NCBI GenBank assembly: GCA_001940825.1
Contig: MSGT01000060.1
Coordinates: forward strand, 1-59,110
Source: Sphaerochaeta sp. Phil3
GTDB lineage: Bacteria > Spirochaetota > Spirochaetia > Sphaerochaetales > Sphaerochaetaceae
DNA: 59,110 bases
Reading direction: 5' to 3'
The notes under the pieces were generated by a model, which saw only the letters and a program-made list of their open reading frames with translations, made no database searches and was not told the origin of the DNA. Position 1 is the stretch's first letter; each line of letters opens with the position of its first letter. Shown here one piece after another: positions 14,925 through 23,588 of this stretch. A program made the translations under genes and the position numbers.

Positions 14925-16457
14925 ATGGGTGATTTTGCACAGGGCTTCCAGATGGTGGCCAACATTTCTACTCTACTCTGGTGTGCGTTCGGTACCGTAC
15001 TTGGAATCATTCTGGGTGCACTTCCTGGCCTTACGGCCACGATGGGAATTGCTCTTGTAATTCCTATTTCATACAGCATATCCAACACAGCTACAGGAAT
15101 AGGGCTTCTTATTTCCGTATACTGCGGTGCAGTTTGCGGTGCCTCGATTCCCGCAATCCTGTTAGGCATTCCTGGCAACCCAAACGCCATAGCCACAGTC
15201 ACTGACGGTCAGCTCATGACCAAGAAAGGCCTTGCCGGGCAGGCTCTTGGCGGAGCAGTCATAGCCTCCATGATTGGTGGTCTTGGCTCGGAAATCCTTC
15301 TCGTGTTCTTTAGTCCATTGATTGCAAAGGCCACGCTTGCCTTTGGGCCTGCAGAGAAGACTACGCTGGCGCTTGTTGGACTTGTCATAATAGCATCGGT
15401 CTCTGGAAAGGACATCCTGAAAGGCCTTCTCATGGGTGCGTTGGGCTTTGTGTTCGCCTTCCTTGGCACGGATCCTATTTCCGGTGCATGCAGGATGCCG
15501 TTTGCCAATGCCCTCAAGAAGACCGTCCTTGCCGGTGGCTTTGACATGACTTCAACGCTAATTGGCCTTTATGGTGTAAGCCAGGTCTTTGCAGAACTTG
15601 CCAACCTGTCCAAACCTCAGAACACTGATGTTGCAACCAACATAGGAAAGGTGTTCCCTCCATTCAAGAAGGTCCTTTCTATGTGGCAGATAATACTCGC
15701 ATCCTTGGGTATTGGTACGATTATTGGAGCAATTCCCGGAACTGGGGCATCTATTGCCGTTTTCATGGCGCATGACTCGGCCTCCAAGATCTGCGATGCA
15801 TCCAACGGCAAGCTAGACAAGCCTGGTACGGGATGCCTTGAGGGTGTCTTCGCTCCTGAGGTTGCAAACAACGCAGTCACAGGAGGTGCTCTAATACCCG
15901 CCCTTTCCCTTGGAATCCCAGGAGACAGTGCAACGGCGGTTCTCATTGGAGCACTTATGATAAACGGTGTCACACCTGGTTTCCAGCTGTTCAGCACCAA
16001 CATGCCGCTTGTGTACTCAATCTTCATCACTCTGTTCATAGCAAACGTGTTCATGGGAGTCTTCCAGCTTGCAGGAATCCGCCTCTATCCAAAGGTTCTT
16101 CTCATAAGCCAGCGCATCCTTATGCCAATAGTGCTCATACTTTCGTTCATTGGTTCTTACGCTCTTGCCGGAGCTTCAATACCAAAGGGAGTCTTCAATG
16201 TTGGAACGGCTCTCTTCATGGGTCTTGTAGGATATTCAATGAAGAAGAACGGCTACCCGCTGGCTCCTGTCGTCCTTGGCTTCATCCTTGGCGGAATGTT
16301 CGAAGAGAACTTCAGAAAGGCTGTGAAGCTTGGTGCTGGAACAATGGAGAGGTTCGTGACATCACCAATCTGCTGGGTGTTTACGCTCCTTGCTGTAGTC
16401 ATAGTCGTTTCGTCCGTACTCAAGAACAGAAAAGAGGCAAAGGCGAATAATGCTTAA
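14925..16457 (+). CDS. tctA: Tripartite tricarboxylate transporter large permease (TctA)
   Basis: About 510 residues with 11-12 hydrophobic segments. Diagnostic stretches include ALPGLTATMGIALVIPI near the N-terminus, AVCGASIPAILLGIPG, and GTIIGAIPGTGASIAVFMAHDSA in the centre. The loop LEGVFAPEVANNAVTGGALIPALSLGIPGDSATAVLIGAL is a TctA hallmark. It is the ion-coupled transport channel for the solute bound by TctC. GGAGG precedes the ATG. Its last codons overlap the next gene by 8 bases, indicating translational coupling. Confidence 0.95.
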   Translation: MGDFAQGFQMVANISTLLWCAFGTVLGIILGALPGLTATMGIALVIPISYSISNTATGIGLLISVYCGAVCGASIPAILLGIPGNPNAIATVTDGQLMTKKGLAGQALGGAVIASMIGGLGSEILLVFFSPLIAKATLAFGPAEKTTLALVGLVIIASVSGKDILKGLLMGALGFVFAFLGTDPISGACRMPFANALKKTVLAGGFDMTSTLIGLYGVSQVFAELANLSKPQNTDVATNIGKVFPPFKKVLSMWQIILASLGIGTIIGAIPGTGASIAVFMAHDSASKICDASNGKLDKPGTGCLEGVFAPEVANNAVTGGALIPALSLGIPGDSATAVLIGALMINGVTPGFQLFSTNMPLVYSIFITLFIANVFMGVFQLAGIRLYPKVLLISQRILMPIVLILSFIGSYALAGASIPKGVFNVGTALFMGLVGYSMKKNGYPLAPVVLGFILGGMFEENFRKAVKLGAGTMERFVTSPICWVFTLLAVVIVVSSVLKNRKEAKANNA

Positions 16458-17196
16458 GTTTGTTTTCCTTGGTGCAAACGGATCCCTTCAGGAGAGGGGG
16501 AATGGGAACACCTCCCTCCTGTTTTCTAACGGCACTTCATCCTTCCTTGTGGATGTGTCCGTAAACATCCATGCCGCTGTAGAGGCCAATGTAGATGCCG
16601 TGGTCATAACGCACGAGCATATTGACCACATGTATGCACTCCCGAGCCTGCTGCACCAGTTGTGGCTTTCAAAGCGCACGAAGCCGCTTACCATAATGTG
16701 TCCTGATGGTGTGCGAAGCATGGTGAACGGACTCATAGACAATTTTGCCATACGTTCCAAAAACGGAATATTTGACATAGTGTTCGAAACTGCAGGTCAC
16801 AATAGTGTTGGAAGCATGGAGCTTGAGTTTTTCAAGACCGTGCATACTCCAAACTCTGTAGGCCTGGTCGTAAGCGAGGGTTCCTGTGAGGCTTCAAAGA
16901 GGATTGTCTACACTTGCGACACAGCACCTATGGAGAACCCAAGGGAGGTTCTTCCCCAATACGTCTTTGGCGCTGATGTCCTTATACATGAGACGAATTC
17001 CGTCTGCAATGTTCGCAAACCCGATCACAGCTGCGGACTTGATGCGGCAAAGCTTGCCAATGAACTTGGCGCCAAACGCCTTGTAATATGCCATCTTCCA
17101 AAGGGAGACGACGCAAAGCATGCGATTTTGAAGGAAGCATGCAGTCTGTACCCAAATGCAGAGCTTCCAGAGGTACTGAAAGAGGAGACTGTTTGA
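16450..17196 (+). CDS. Metallo-beta-lactamase-fold hydrolase (RNase Z-like shape)
   Basis: VVITHEHIDHMYALPSL at residues about 52-68 is the H-x-H-x-D-H metal site. Further ligands are expected at GHNSVGSMELEFFKTVH and at DHSCG near the C-terminus, and RIVYTCDTAP provides the bridging Asp. About 248 residues. RNase Z-like members act on phosphodiesters or cyclic phosphates; others are lactonases. In a cluster with a solute transporter and a phosphohexomutase, opening of a cyclic or ester-linked sugar compound is possible, but the substrate is unknown. The start overlaps tctA. Confidence 0.75.
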   Translation: MLKFVFLGANGSLQERGNGNTSLLFSNGTSSFLVDVSVNIHAAVEANVDAVVITHEHIDHMYALPSLLHQLWLSKRTKPLTIMCPDGVRSMVNGLIDNFAIRSKNGIFDIVFETAGHNSVGSMELEFFKTVHTPNSVGLVVSEGSCEASKRIVYTCDTAPMENPREVLPQYVFGADVLIHETNSVCNVRKPDHSCGLDAAKLANELGAKRLVICHLPKGDDAKHAILKEACSLYPNAELPEVLKEETV

Positions 17197-17197
17197 A

Positions 17198-18766
17198 ATG
17201 GATGACCTTCTACTTGGAATGTTCAAACTCTACGATATAAGGACGAAGGAGCACAACCTGACGCCACAGCTCAAGGACAGGCTGTACAACGCACTGGCTG
17301 TGTATTATAAGGACAGCGTCAAGGCTGGTTCAATAGTGATATGCCGTGATGCCCGCCTGTATGTTCCAGAACTTGTGGAAGGTCTTGTCCAGGCATTCTG
17401 CCTTGCAGGGATCGATGTCCTTGTGAATCCTCTTCCAATATCCACTTGTCAGTTCTACTACACCTGCATGAAATACAGGGACAGCGCCGGCATAATGGTC
17501 ACAGCTTCCCACAATCCTGGCGAATACGTGGGCATGAAGCTCCTGGCTCCCCAGCTGCTTCCAATTGCATATGGCAACGGACCTGAAGGTGGAGTTGAGA
17601 AAATCAAGCAGTTGTATATAGACAATGTGCATATTCAGCCAAGTTCGGAATCAAATCAACACAAAGCCTGCGGGTCCCAAGGAAAGGGAACCGTAACCGT
17701 CATAAACGAACTTGAAGGTTACATTGACTATTCAATGAAACTTGCAGGTGTAAAGGAAGGTTCTCTCAAGGGGCTCAATGTTCTGTTTGAGTTCCTGAAC
17801 GGTTCAGCTGGAACTGAAGAGGCCCTTGCATTCCAGAAGGCGGGAGCAACCGTTTCATACAGACATCTTCTTCCAAACGGCTTCTTCCCGGCAGGCGATC
17901 CAAACCCAATCATTGAATCGTCCATAGCCCCTGCAAGGGCCGCGATGAAGGAAGGCTCCTATGACATTGGTTTCTGCTTCGACGGTGACGGTGATAGGCT
18001 TGACCTTATGGACAGCAACGGCGAGCAGATAGTACCAGGCCTCAACATGGCAATCATCATACCTGAGATAATGAAGGTCTATGGTGGGTCGAAGAAGCAT
18101 TTCTATGCCGATGTCAAAGCCCTCCCAATATCCTTGTACGAGATTGCAAAGTCTGGTGCGGACGTCCACATAATCCGCAATGGGCACTCGTTCATAAAGG
18201 CAAAGCTCAGGGACAACTGCAACGATGGCTACTTCGCTTCAGAGGAGGAGTCCGCGCATTACTACATGAACTTCCCATACGATGTGGAAGACCCGTCAAA
18301 GGGCTATGCCGCAGTCGAATCAACTATGTTCTTCGCCCTCCTCACAGCAAGATGCTATCTTGAGAACCCACAGGCCTACAAACGGGCTGCAGAGCTTCAA
18401 AAATCGGTCTATAGGGAGAGGGAGTGGCCGTTGTATTGCGAGGCGGCCCCGGAGAAGATGCCACAGATCCTTGATGACGTGGAGAAGAGAATGAAGGAAA
18501 TGGGTGCCGTCGTGATAGACCGCATGGATGATGGCAGCGACCTTGATGCAACTCTCATGCGCTTCAACCTGCCTGAGAGGATAGATGGTGGGACTGACCT
18601 TTCCAAAACAAAATGGGCACAGGTTGCGCAGCGCATTTCAAGAAGCGAGGATGCCATGGTTCGCTGGGAAGTAGTCTCCAACGACAAGACTGAGTGCGAA
18701 AGGCTCAATTCCATCATTAGGGAGATTGCGGACGGATACGTGGAGAAGGGCTTTGCCAGATACTGA
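17198..18766 (+). CDS. Phosphohexomutase (phosphomannomutase/phosphoglucomutase family)
   Basis: The four conserved blocks are visible: FKLYDIR at the N-terminus, VTASHNPGEYVGMK with the catalytic Ser, CFDGDGDRLDL binding the metal, and FASEEESAHYY for sugar recognition. The C-terminal phosphate loop reads RISRSED rather than the usual R-x-S-x-T-E-P. Length (about 522 residues) fits. It interconverts hexose 1- and 6-phosphates. It follows the hydrolase gene by one base and precedes a DeoR regulator, whose family senses phosphorylated sugars. Confidence 0.85.
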   Translation: MDDLLLGMFKLYDIRTKEHNLTPQLKDRLYNALAVYYKDSVKAGSIVICRDARLYVPELVEGLVQAFCLAGIDVLVNPLPISTCQFYYTCMKYRDSAGIMVTASHNPGEYVGMKLLAPQLLPIAYGNGPEGGVEKIKQLYIDNVHIQPSSESNQHKACGSQGKGTVTVINELEGYIDYSMKLAGVKEGSLKGLNVLFEFLNGSAGTEEALAFQKAGATVSYRHLLPNGFFPAGDPNPIIESSIAPARAAMKEGSYDIGFCFDGDGDRLDLMDSNGEQIVPGLNMAIIIPEIMKVYGGSKKHFYADVKALPISLYEIAKSGADVHIIRNGHSFIKAKLRDNCNDGYFASEEESAHYYMNFPYDVEDPSKGYAAVESTMFFALLTARCYLENPQAYKRAAELQKSVYREREWPLYCEAAPEKMPQILDDVEKRMKEMGAVVIDRMDDGSDLDATLMRFNLPERIDGGTDLSKTKWAQVAQRISRSEDAMVRWEVVSNDKTECERLNSIIREIADGYVEKGFARY

Positions 18767-18801
18767 TGGTGAAGCTATAATCGACAGGGTTGGAGGGTTT
18801 T

Positions 18802-19554
18802 ATGTCCATGAACGAAAGGCAGAACGAAATCATCAAGCTTCTATCGGGATCCGACTATGTCACGGTCGAGGAGTTCTCAAGAAGCCTAGGGGTTTCCAAG
18901 GTCACGATAAGGTCGGACTTGAACATCCTTGAGCAGAAGGGCCTTCTCATGCGCACGCACGGCGGGGCCATGATTCCGGATCGCCAGAACCCTTCGAGAA
19001 GCATCTCCAAGACCATAAGCGAATACGACGACGAGAAGGACCGCATAGCAAAGGCGGCGGCCCTTCTTGTGCCTGATAGGGGCACAATCCTTGTGGACAG
19101 CGGCTCGACGAGCCTTCATTTGTCCAAATACCTTCATGGTAGGAAGCTCACCCTTGTGACGAACTCCCTGCTTCTGATTGACTCGTTCAGAAACGACGAT
19201 TCCATGGATGTCGTGGCATTGGGAGGGACTCTCAAACGCAACGTCATGGGCATGGTTGGTCCTATGGCGATTTCAGATGTCGCAAGGGTCTATGCCGACA
19301 TCCTCTTTCTTGGCTGCACAGGCTACACCAACGCCGGCGTGTTCTCGTCCAACCTAATCGAAGCCGAGCTCAAGCAGGCCATGACCAAATCGTCAGACAA
19401 GGTCTGCCTCATTGCGGACTCCAGCAAATACGGCACCAAAGCCATGGCCTTCATCTCATCCTGGGACGACATAGATGTTTTCATAACCGATTCCATTGAG
19501 CCCTCCCTACGAGAAAAACTCGAAAGCCGAGGCGTAGAGGTCATAATTGCCTAG
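18802..19554 (+). CDS. DeoR-family sugar-phosphate-responsive regulator
   Basis: The N-terminus has the DeoR helix-turn-helix: NERQNEIIKLLSGSDYVTVEEFSRSLGVSKVTIRSDLNILEQ, followed by RTHGGAM. The C-terminal domain is the ribose-isomerase-like sensor with ILVDSGSTSLHLSKYL and the closing FITDS. About 250 residues. GGAGGG lies upstream; either ATG 18802 or 18808 could start it. As the last gene of the tct cluster it probably represses the upstream promoter, where CGAAAA repeats are present. Confidence 0.88.
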   Translation: MSMNERQNEIIKLLSGSDYVTVEEFSRSLGVSKVTIRSDLNILEQKGLLMRTHGGAMIPDRQNPSRSISKTISEYDDEKDRIAKAAALLVPDRGTILVDSGSTSLHLSKYLHGRKLTLVTNSLLLIDSFRNDDSMDVVALGGTLKRNVMGMVGPMAISDVARVYADILFLGCTGYTNAGVFSSNLIEAELKQAMTKSSDKVCLIADSSKYGTKAMAFISSWDDIDVFITDSIEPSLREKLESRGVEVIIA

Positions 19555-19557
19555 AAG

Positions 19558-20922
19558 CTATTTCGTTGCGGTTTGGTTTTCTAACTGTTTCTCAAAGACG
19601 AAAGGAGCAAGATAGAAAGGGAAAAGGTTCAGTTGCTTCTCTTTTCCGATATCTTTTTGGCTGATTAGACAAGGCGTTGCTACGATGCTTGCGTACTTCT
19701 CTGTGAATGCATCGATTGATTCATGTTTTCCCAGTCCTGAACTCTTTACTTCGATTGGTACGGTCTTTGCACCTTTGGAGGAGATGAAATCGACTTCATA
19801 GGCATGCGTACTGTTCGGTTTTGGCCATGTCATATAGTAGAGTTCCAATCCACATGATGTCATTATTTGCGCAATTGAATTCTCATATAGGTATCCTAAA
19901 TTTGCTGGAAGCTTGTCTGACAGCATTTTTGAATAGAGGGTCGCTGCAGTTTCCTTTCCTGTTTTGAGCAGGAGTGTGACGAACAATCCGGTATCGGCAA
20001 GGTATAGCTTAAATTTTTCCAAATCCTTTCCTTGTGAAAGGGCAATCGTTGGATCCGTGCAGTTGAAGCATGGCAGAACAGTTCTTGAGTTTATAAGCTC
20101 CGAAAGAGATTCATAGTGCCAGTTTCTTGCCTTCTTGTTCAAAGCAAGACTCATTGAGAACTGTTTTGAGCCCCTTGCAAGTTGTGATGGAATTGACTCG
20201 AAAAGCATTGAAATCTTTCCTGATGGATCTATCTTGAAGAAGTCCTCTTCGTAGAGGTCTATTATTCTCCGTTTCACGAAATCCACATCGTTGAAGTTCT
20301 TTTCCTCTATGTAGGCTTCCACGGACTGAGGCATTCCTCCCACCGCCATATAGATTCTGAAATCCCTCATAAGAGCCCTGTTTGTCTGTTGTCCTACAGG
20401 TTTTCCATTCTTGAATACATCTCTGAGTATGGGGTATGTATCCTTTCCTATAGCAAACAGGAACTCCTCGTAGTCCATTGGATACACTGGAATCCTGTAT
20501 TCCTCGGAAGGAATCACTATGCCCTTTGTGTTCTTCTTTATGGAGAGGAGAGAACCCGTTTCTATATAATCGTACCTTCCATCCTTCACAAGGTATTTTA
20601 TCGCTTGTCTTACTTTTGGCTGCAATTGTATTTCATCAAATATGACTACCGATTCCCTTTCATGCAAACGAACCCCAGTATAGGCTTGCAGGCGAAGGAA
20701 GAACATGTCAATGTTCGATATATCCGCTATCATCGAGAGGACTTCATCCGTTGTATCTGCAAAGTCTATCTTTATGTAGCTCTTGTATTCGTTCTTTGCA
20801 AACTCCTCGGCTATTGTGGATTTCCCAACCCGTCTTGGTCCTTCCAACAGTGCGGCGTATGAGCCGGAGAATCTCTGTTTCCATTCCTTCAACTGGAGTG
20901 TCACCTTTCTTTTGAAGATCAT
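19558..20922 (-). CDS. AAA ATPase with C-terminal DUF4143 (AAA_14 family)
   Basis: LLEGPRRVGKSTIAEEF at residues about 27-43 is the P-loop, and VVIFDEIQLQPKVRQAIKYLV is Walker B with the family's typical continuation. ETGSLLSIKK is the sensor region and PMDYEEFLFAIG is very characteristic. The second half ends in VDFISSKGAKTVPIEVKSSG, an Asp...Glu-x-Lys nuclease-like pattern found in DUF4143. The family's role is poorly defined; proteins of this type behave as mobile accessory genes. It converges on the DeoR gene with a 3-base gap. Three 33-bp repeats sit immediately upstream. Confidence 0.88.
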   Translation of the reverse strand: MIFKRKVTLQLKEWKQRFSGSYAALLEGPRRVGKSTIAEEFAKNEYKSYIKIDFADTTDEVLSMIADISNIDMFFLRLQAYTGVRLHERESVVIFDEIQLQPKVRQAIKYLVKDGRYDYIETGSLLSIKKNTKGIVIPSEEYRIPVYPMDYEEFLFAIGKDTYPILRDVFKNGKPVGQQTNRALMRDFRIYMAVGGMPQSVEAYIEEKNFNDVDFVKRRIIDLYEEDFFKIDPSGKISMLFESIPSQLARGSKQFSMSLALNKKARNWHYESLSELINSRTVLPCFNCTDPTIALSQGKDLEKFKLYLADTGLFVTLLLKTGKETAATLYSKMLSDKLPANLGYLYENSIAQIMTSCGLELYYMTWPKPNSTHAYEVDFISSKGAKTVPIEVKSSGLGKHESIDAFTEKYASIVATPCLISQKDIGKEKQLNLFPFYLAPFVFEKQLENQTATK

Positions 20923-20923
20923 A

Positions 20924-21008
20924 CCTGCCCATCCTTCAATGAAATTTTACAAGAAACCTGTCCATTCTTCAATAAAATTTTCTTGAAAACCTGTCCATTC
21001 TTCAATGT
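20924..21008. repeat. Three tandem 33-bp repeats directly upstream of the ATPase gene
   Basis: Copies begin at 20924, 20957 and 20990; the first two are full length, the third partial. Each contains CCTG(T/C)CCATTCTTCAAT followed by an A/T-rich stretch. On the minus strand the copy nearest the gene supplies the sequence where the ribosome site should be (GGATGGGCAGGT before the ATG). Copy-number change could alter expression. Confidence 0.85.
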
Positions 21009-21109
21009 TTTGCATGTGGGCTGTGGAATGAGGCATACTATACATGTTCGCAGTTGTGGTTGCTTTCTTTGTTGTGATGCCGCAGCTGCAATGCCTTAGG
21101 AGGGGATTG

Positions 21110-22212
21110 ATGAACAATACGGTGAAAAAGACCTTGATCTATGCACTTTTGGCTCTGCTTCTGATAATACTTATGGCTGTCGTGGCTTTCCTGTGCGTAT
21201 ACAGGAAAGGCTCAAGACAATGTCCACAGTAGAGAAGCTGTCTAACTATGAGGACTACAACCTCTACCGCATGGACGTAAAGTACGACTACAGCCTGCAG
21301 AAGATACTGGACAACGGAATCGTTGACAACCAAAGCTTCACCAACTCAATCCTCAAGGAAGTCCTTCCTCTTCTTCCAATACACATGGAAGCCAAGAGCT
21401 TTGGCTGCACAGCCTTCACAATGGAGGCGACAGGTGGAAAGACCCTCATGGGCCACAACTACGACTTCAAGTTGGATACATCCTCAATACTTGTCTGCTG
21501 CGAGCCAAAGGACGGCTACAAGTCCATGGCCTTCGCCTCTTTGGACAACCTTGGAATCAAGGATGCAACAAAGGGCTTCTCCTCAAAGATGGTGTGCCTT
21601 GCGGCGCCGTTTGCATGTCTTGACGGAATAAACGAGAAGGGCGTTTCCATTGCAATCCTAACGCTCGACAGCGAGCCTACCAATCAGGTGGGCATGGACG
21701 ATACCAAGCAGACGACTGGAACATCCCTTGTCGTAAGGCTTGTCCTTGACTACGCTGCAACGACGCGGGAAGCCGTAGACCTCATTGCAAAGTACAACAT
21801 GTTCGCAACCGCCGGACGCGACTACCACTTCTATATAACCGATGCCTCTGGCGATGGCAGAGTGGTGGAGTTCGACTGCGACAGTCCAACAAGGCAAATG
21901 ACCGTAACTCCAACCACCGCCGTTACAAACTTCTTCATCATGTACGGTGACAAGGTCCTTCCAAACCAGAAGAACGAGCAGTACGGCCACGGAAAGGAGC
22001 ACTACGACAGCGTTCTTGAGGTCATGGCCAATAACAAAGGCCATGAAACCATAGACACCGCTTGGGAGGCCCTTGTTGCTTCATCACAGGAACCTAATCC
22101 AGAAGACGTCACAAGCAACACCCAGTGGTCCATCGTCTACAACAACACGGACCTCACCGCAACGATAAGCCTCCGCAGAAACTGGGAGGACAAGTTCCTT
22201 GTGATGTTCTAG
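21110..22212 (+). pseudogene. Linear amide C-N hydrolase (choloylglycine hydrolase family) with a frameshift after its membrane anchor
   Basis: An excellent ribosome site (AGGAGGGGATTG) precedes the ATG at 21110, which opens a membrane-anchor frame (MNNTVKKTLIYALLALLLII...) that stops at 21232. The body is in another frame from about 21196 and runs to 22212. It begins QERLKTMSTVEKL, then FGCTAFTMEATGGKTLMGHNYDF with the likely nucleophilic Cys, and CLDGINEKGVSIAIL. The two frames join naturally near 21203-21212 (AGGAAAGG) if one base, or a four-base GGAA unit, has been lost. The family includes bile-salt hydrolases and penicillin V acylases; the anchored subgroup has unknown substrates. A GTG at 21193 could start a cytoplasmic form. 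Sequencing error is possible. Confidence 0.7.
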
Positions 22213-22376
22213 AGGAGAGCTTCCAAACTTGGTAGGTTAAGGTTTCTTGTTTGATAAGCAGAAAACCAAGACGTACTGAGATAGCAAGAGATAGTTTAAG
22301 GATGCTGCGGGACGTAAACCTACAGGAAGAACCTAGAAAAATGGAGAATAGCATGGCTTCAAGGTTTATTACAAAT

Positions 22377-22460
22377 GATAGTATATTTTGCCGTGATTTT
22401 GCATTGTTTTATACTAAAAATAGTTAAAAACAATGCAAAGAACAGTGGAATTATACTATC
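22377..22460. repeat. 84-bp palindromic element, copy A
   Basis: The element begins GATAGTATATTTTG and ends with its inverse TATACTATC. Two 40-bp arms, about 75 percent alike, flank a 4-base centre; the inner arms contain TTTGCATTGTTTT and AAAACAATGCAAA. A second copy of exactly the same length lies at 42178-42261. Both are just downstream of plus-strand genes. Confidence 0.8.
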
Positions 22461-22516
22461 CTCCAATTAGGACGGCTCGAAAAAAGTCACGCAATGCAAC
22501 TACACCCAATAAGCGG

Positions 22517-22980
22517 TTATACAAACACCTCCACATTCATCCTGCCTGCATTTGGCTTCACTGCCACCACGTTGCCTTCCAGTGCTTTTCCATCCACGAC
22601 AAGGCCTTTTGCATGGTGTTCCTCGTCTGCATTGAAGACCCTCTTGACCTCTATATCCAGCATTGTCCCTCTGAAAAACCTGTGCACAGTGTAGCCGTCT
22701 ATGCAGTCAGGCAGGCATGGCTCGATTCTAAGTCCATCGTAGTCAGGCTTGATGCCAAGGATCGCCTGGCTTATGGAAAGGAACGTCCAGGCCGATGTCC
22801 CAGTAAGCCAACTGTTCTTGGCTTCTCCAAACCTTGGCGAATCCACACCTGCAATCATCTGGGAGTAGACATACGGCTCTGTTCTGTGTATGTCAGAGAT
22901 GTCCTCCAAGTACGCAGGGCATATCTTCCTGTACAGCTCCCATGCCTCGTTTCCGTGGCCGTGACGTCCACATTGTGGTG
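22517..22980 (-). pseudogene. C-terminal remnant of a GH94-type glycoside phosphorylase
   Basis: The minus strand encodes GHGNEAWELYRKICPAY, HRTEPYVYSQMIAG, GEAKNSWLTGTSAW, and LGIKPDYDGLRIEPCLP. These are the C-terminal landmarks of cellobiose/chitobiose-phosphorylase-like (GH94) enzymes. Only about 150 residues of an enzyme normally near 800 remain. The frame degenerates beyond about 22980 and no start codon belongs to it. It is a relic. Confidence 0.8.
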
Positions 22981-23091
22981 AAGAACCCTCTTCATCTTGA
23001 GAAAGGAAAGCCTGTCTTCATCCCACTTCCAAGCATTGAAAAAGGCTCTTCAAACGGTAGGTTCGAGATCGCTGTCACCATGGAGTTGTAG
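22960..23091 (+). pseudogene. Unassigned plus-strand C-terminal fragment
   Basis: A short frame reads HIVVKNPLHLEKGKPVF then IPLPSIEKGSSNGRFE and ends VTMEL-stop. It looks like protein sequence rather than shadow, but has no start of its own and cannot be assigned. It begins where the GH94 remnant ends on the other strand, so a deletion junction is likely near 22960-22985. Confidence 0.35.
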
Positions 23092-23092
23092 T

Positions 23093-23446
23093 TTAGACAA
23101 AGGCTTCGAACCCATTTGCATCATGCTGCAGCCGCTTCAGAAAACGGCTTACATTCCAGCCATCGGTTGCAGCGTGGTGACAGGTTATGGAAAGGGGCAT
23201 CATAAGAAGGGGTTTCCCGGAATCATCGGTCTTGGTGAAGAGCCGTCCAGCCTCAAGTGAGGGGAAATAGTAGGGCTTGTTGTCGTAGCTGTGCGTTGCA
23301 AAATGCTTGAAAGACACCCATGGCAGGCATGAAACGGTGTAGGCGTTTGGTGGTGGAACCATGCCTTTCTGTGACAGGATTCCATGATTTGCACCATGTT
23401 CCCACTTGTTTATGTCCAAAGGTGTGAACTGCGTTTTTATCATCAT
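23093..23446 (-). pseudogene. Chloramphenicol acetyltransferase-like gene with a large internal deletion
   Basis: The start is intact (GGAGG before ATG; TPLDINKWE is the normal CAT N-terminus), and so is the C-terminal half: SCLPWVSFKHFATH, KPYYFPSLEAGRLF and CHHAATDGWNVSRF with the catalytic His and Asp-Gly. Only about 117 residues remain of the usual 210-220. The sequence jumps from residue about 16 straight to HGANHGILSQKG, removing roughly 95 residues in frame. The acceptor-binding N-terminal part is lost, so activity is unlikely. It diverges from the SDR gene. Confidence 0.78.
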
Positions 23447-23588
23447 TTGGAACCTCCGTGCGGCTGTCAAGCAAACCCACGTTTGGAAGGCTACATCCAT
23501 AGTCGAGCGCTTTCAATGAACGCTCCGTAGAGTCTTTTGACTGTTGAAATGGCCTACCAAATTGAAAATGCTGCAATATTCACATAGA

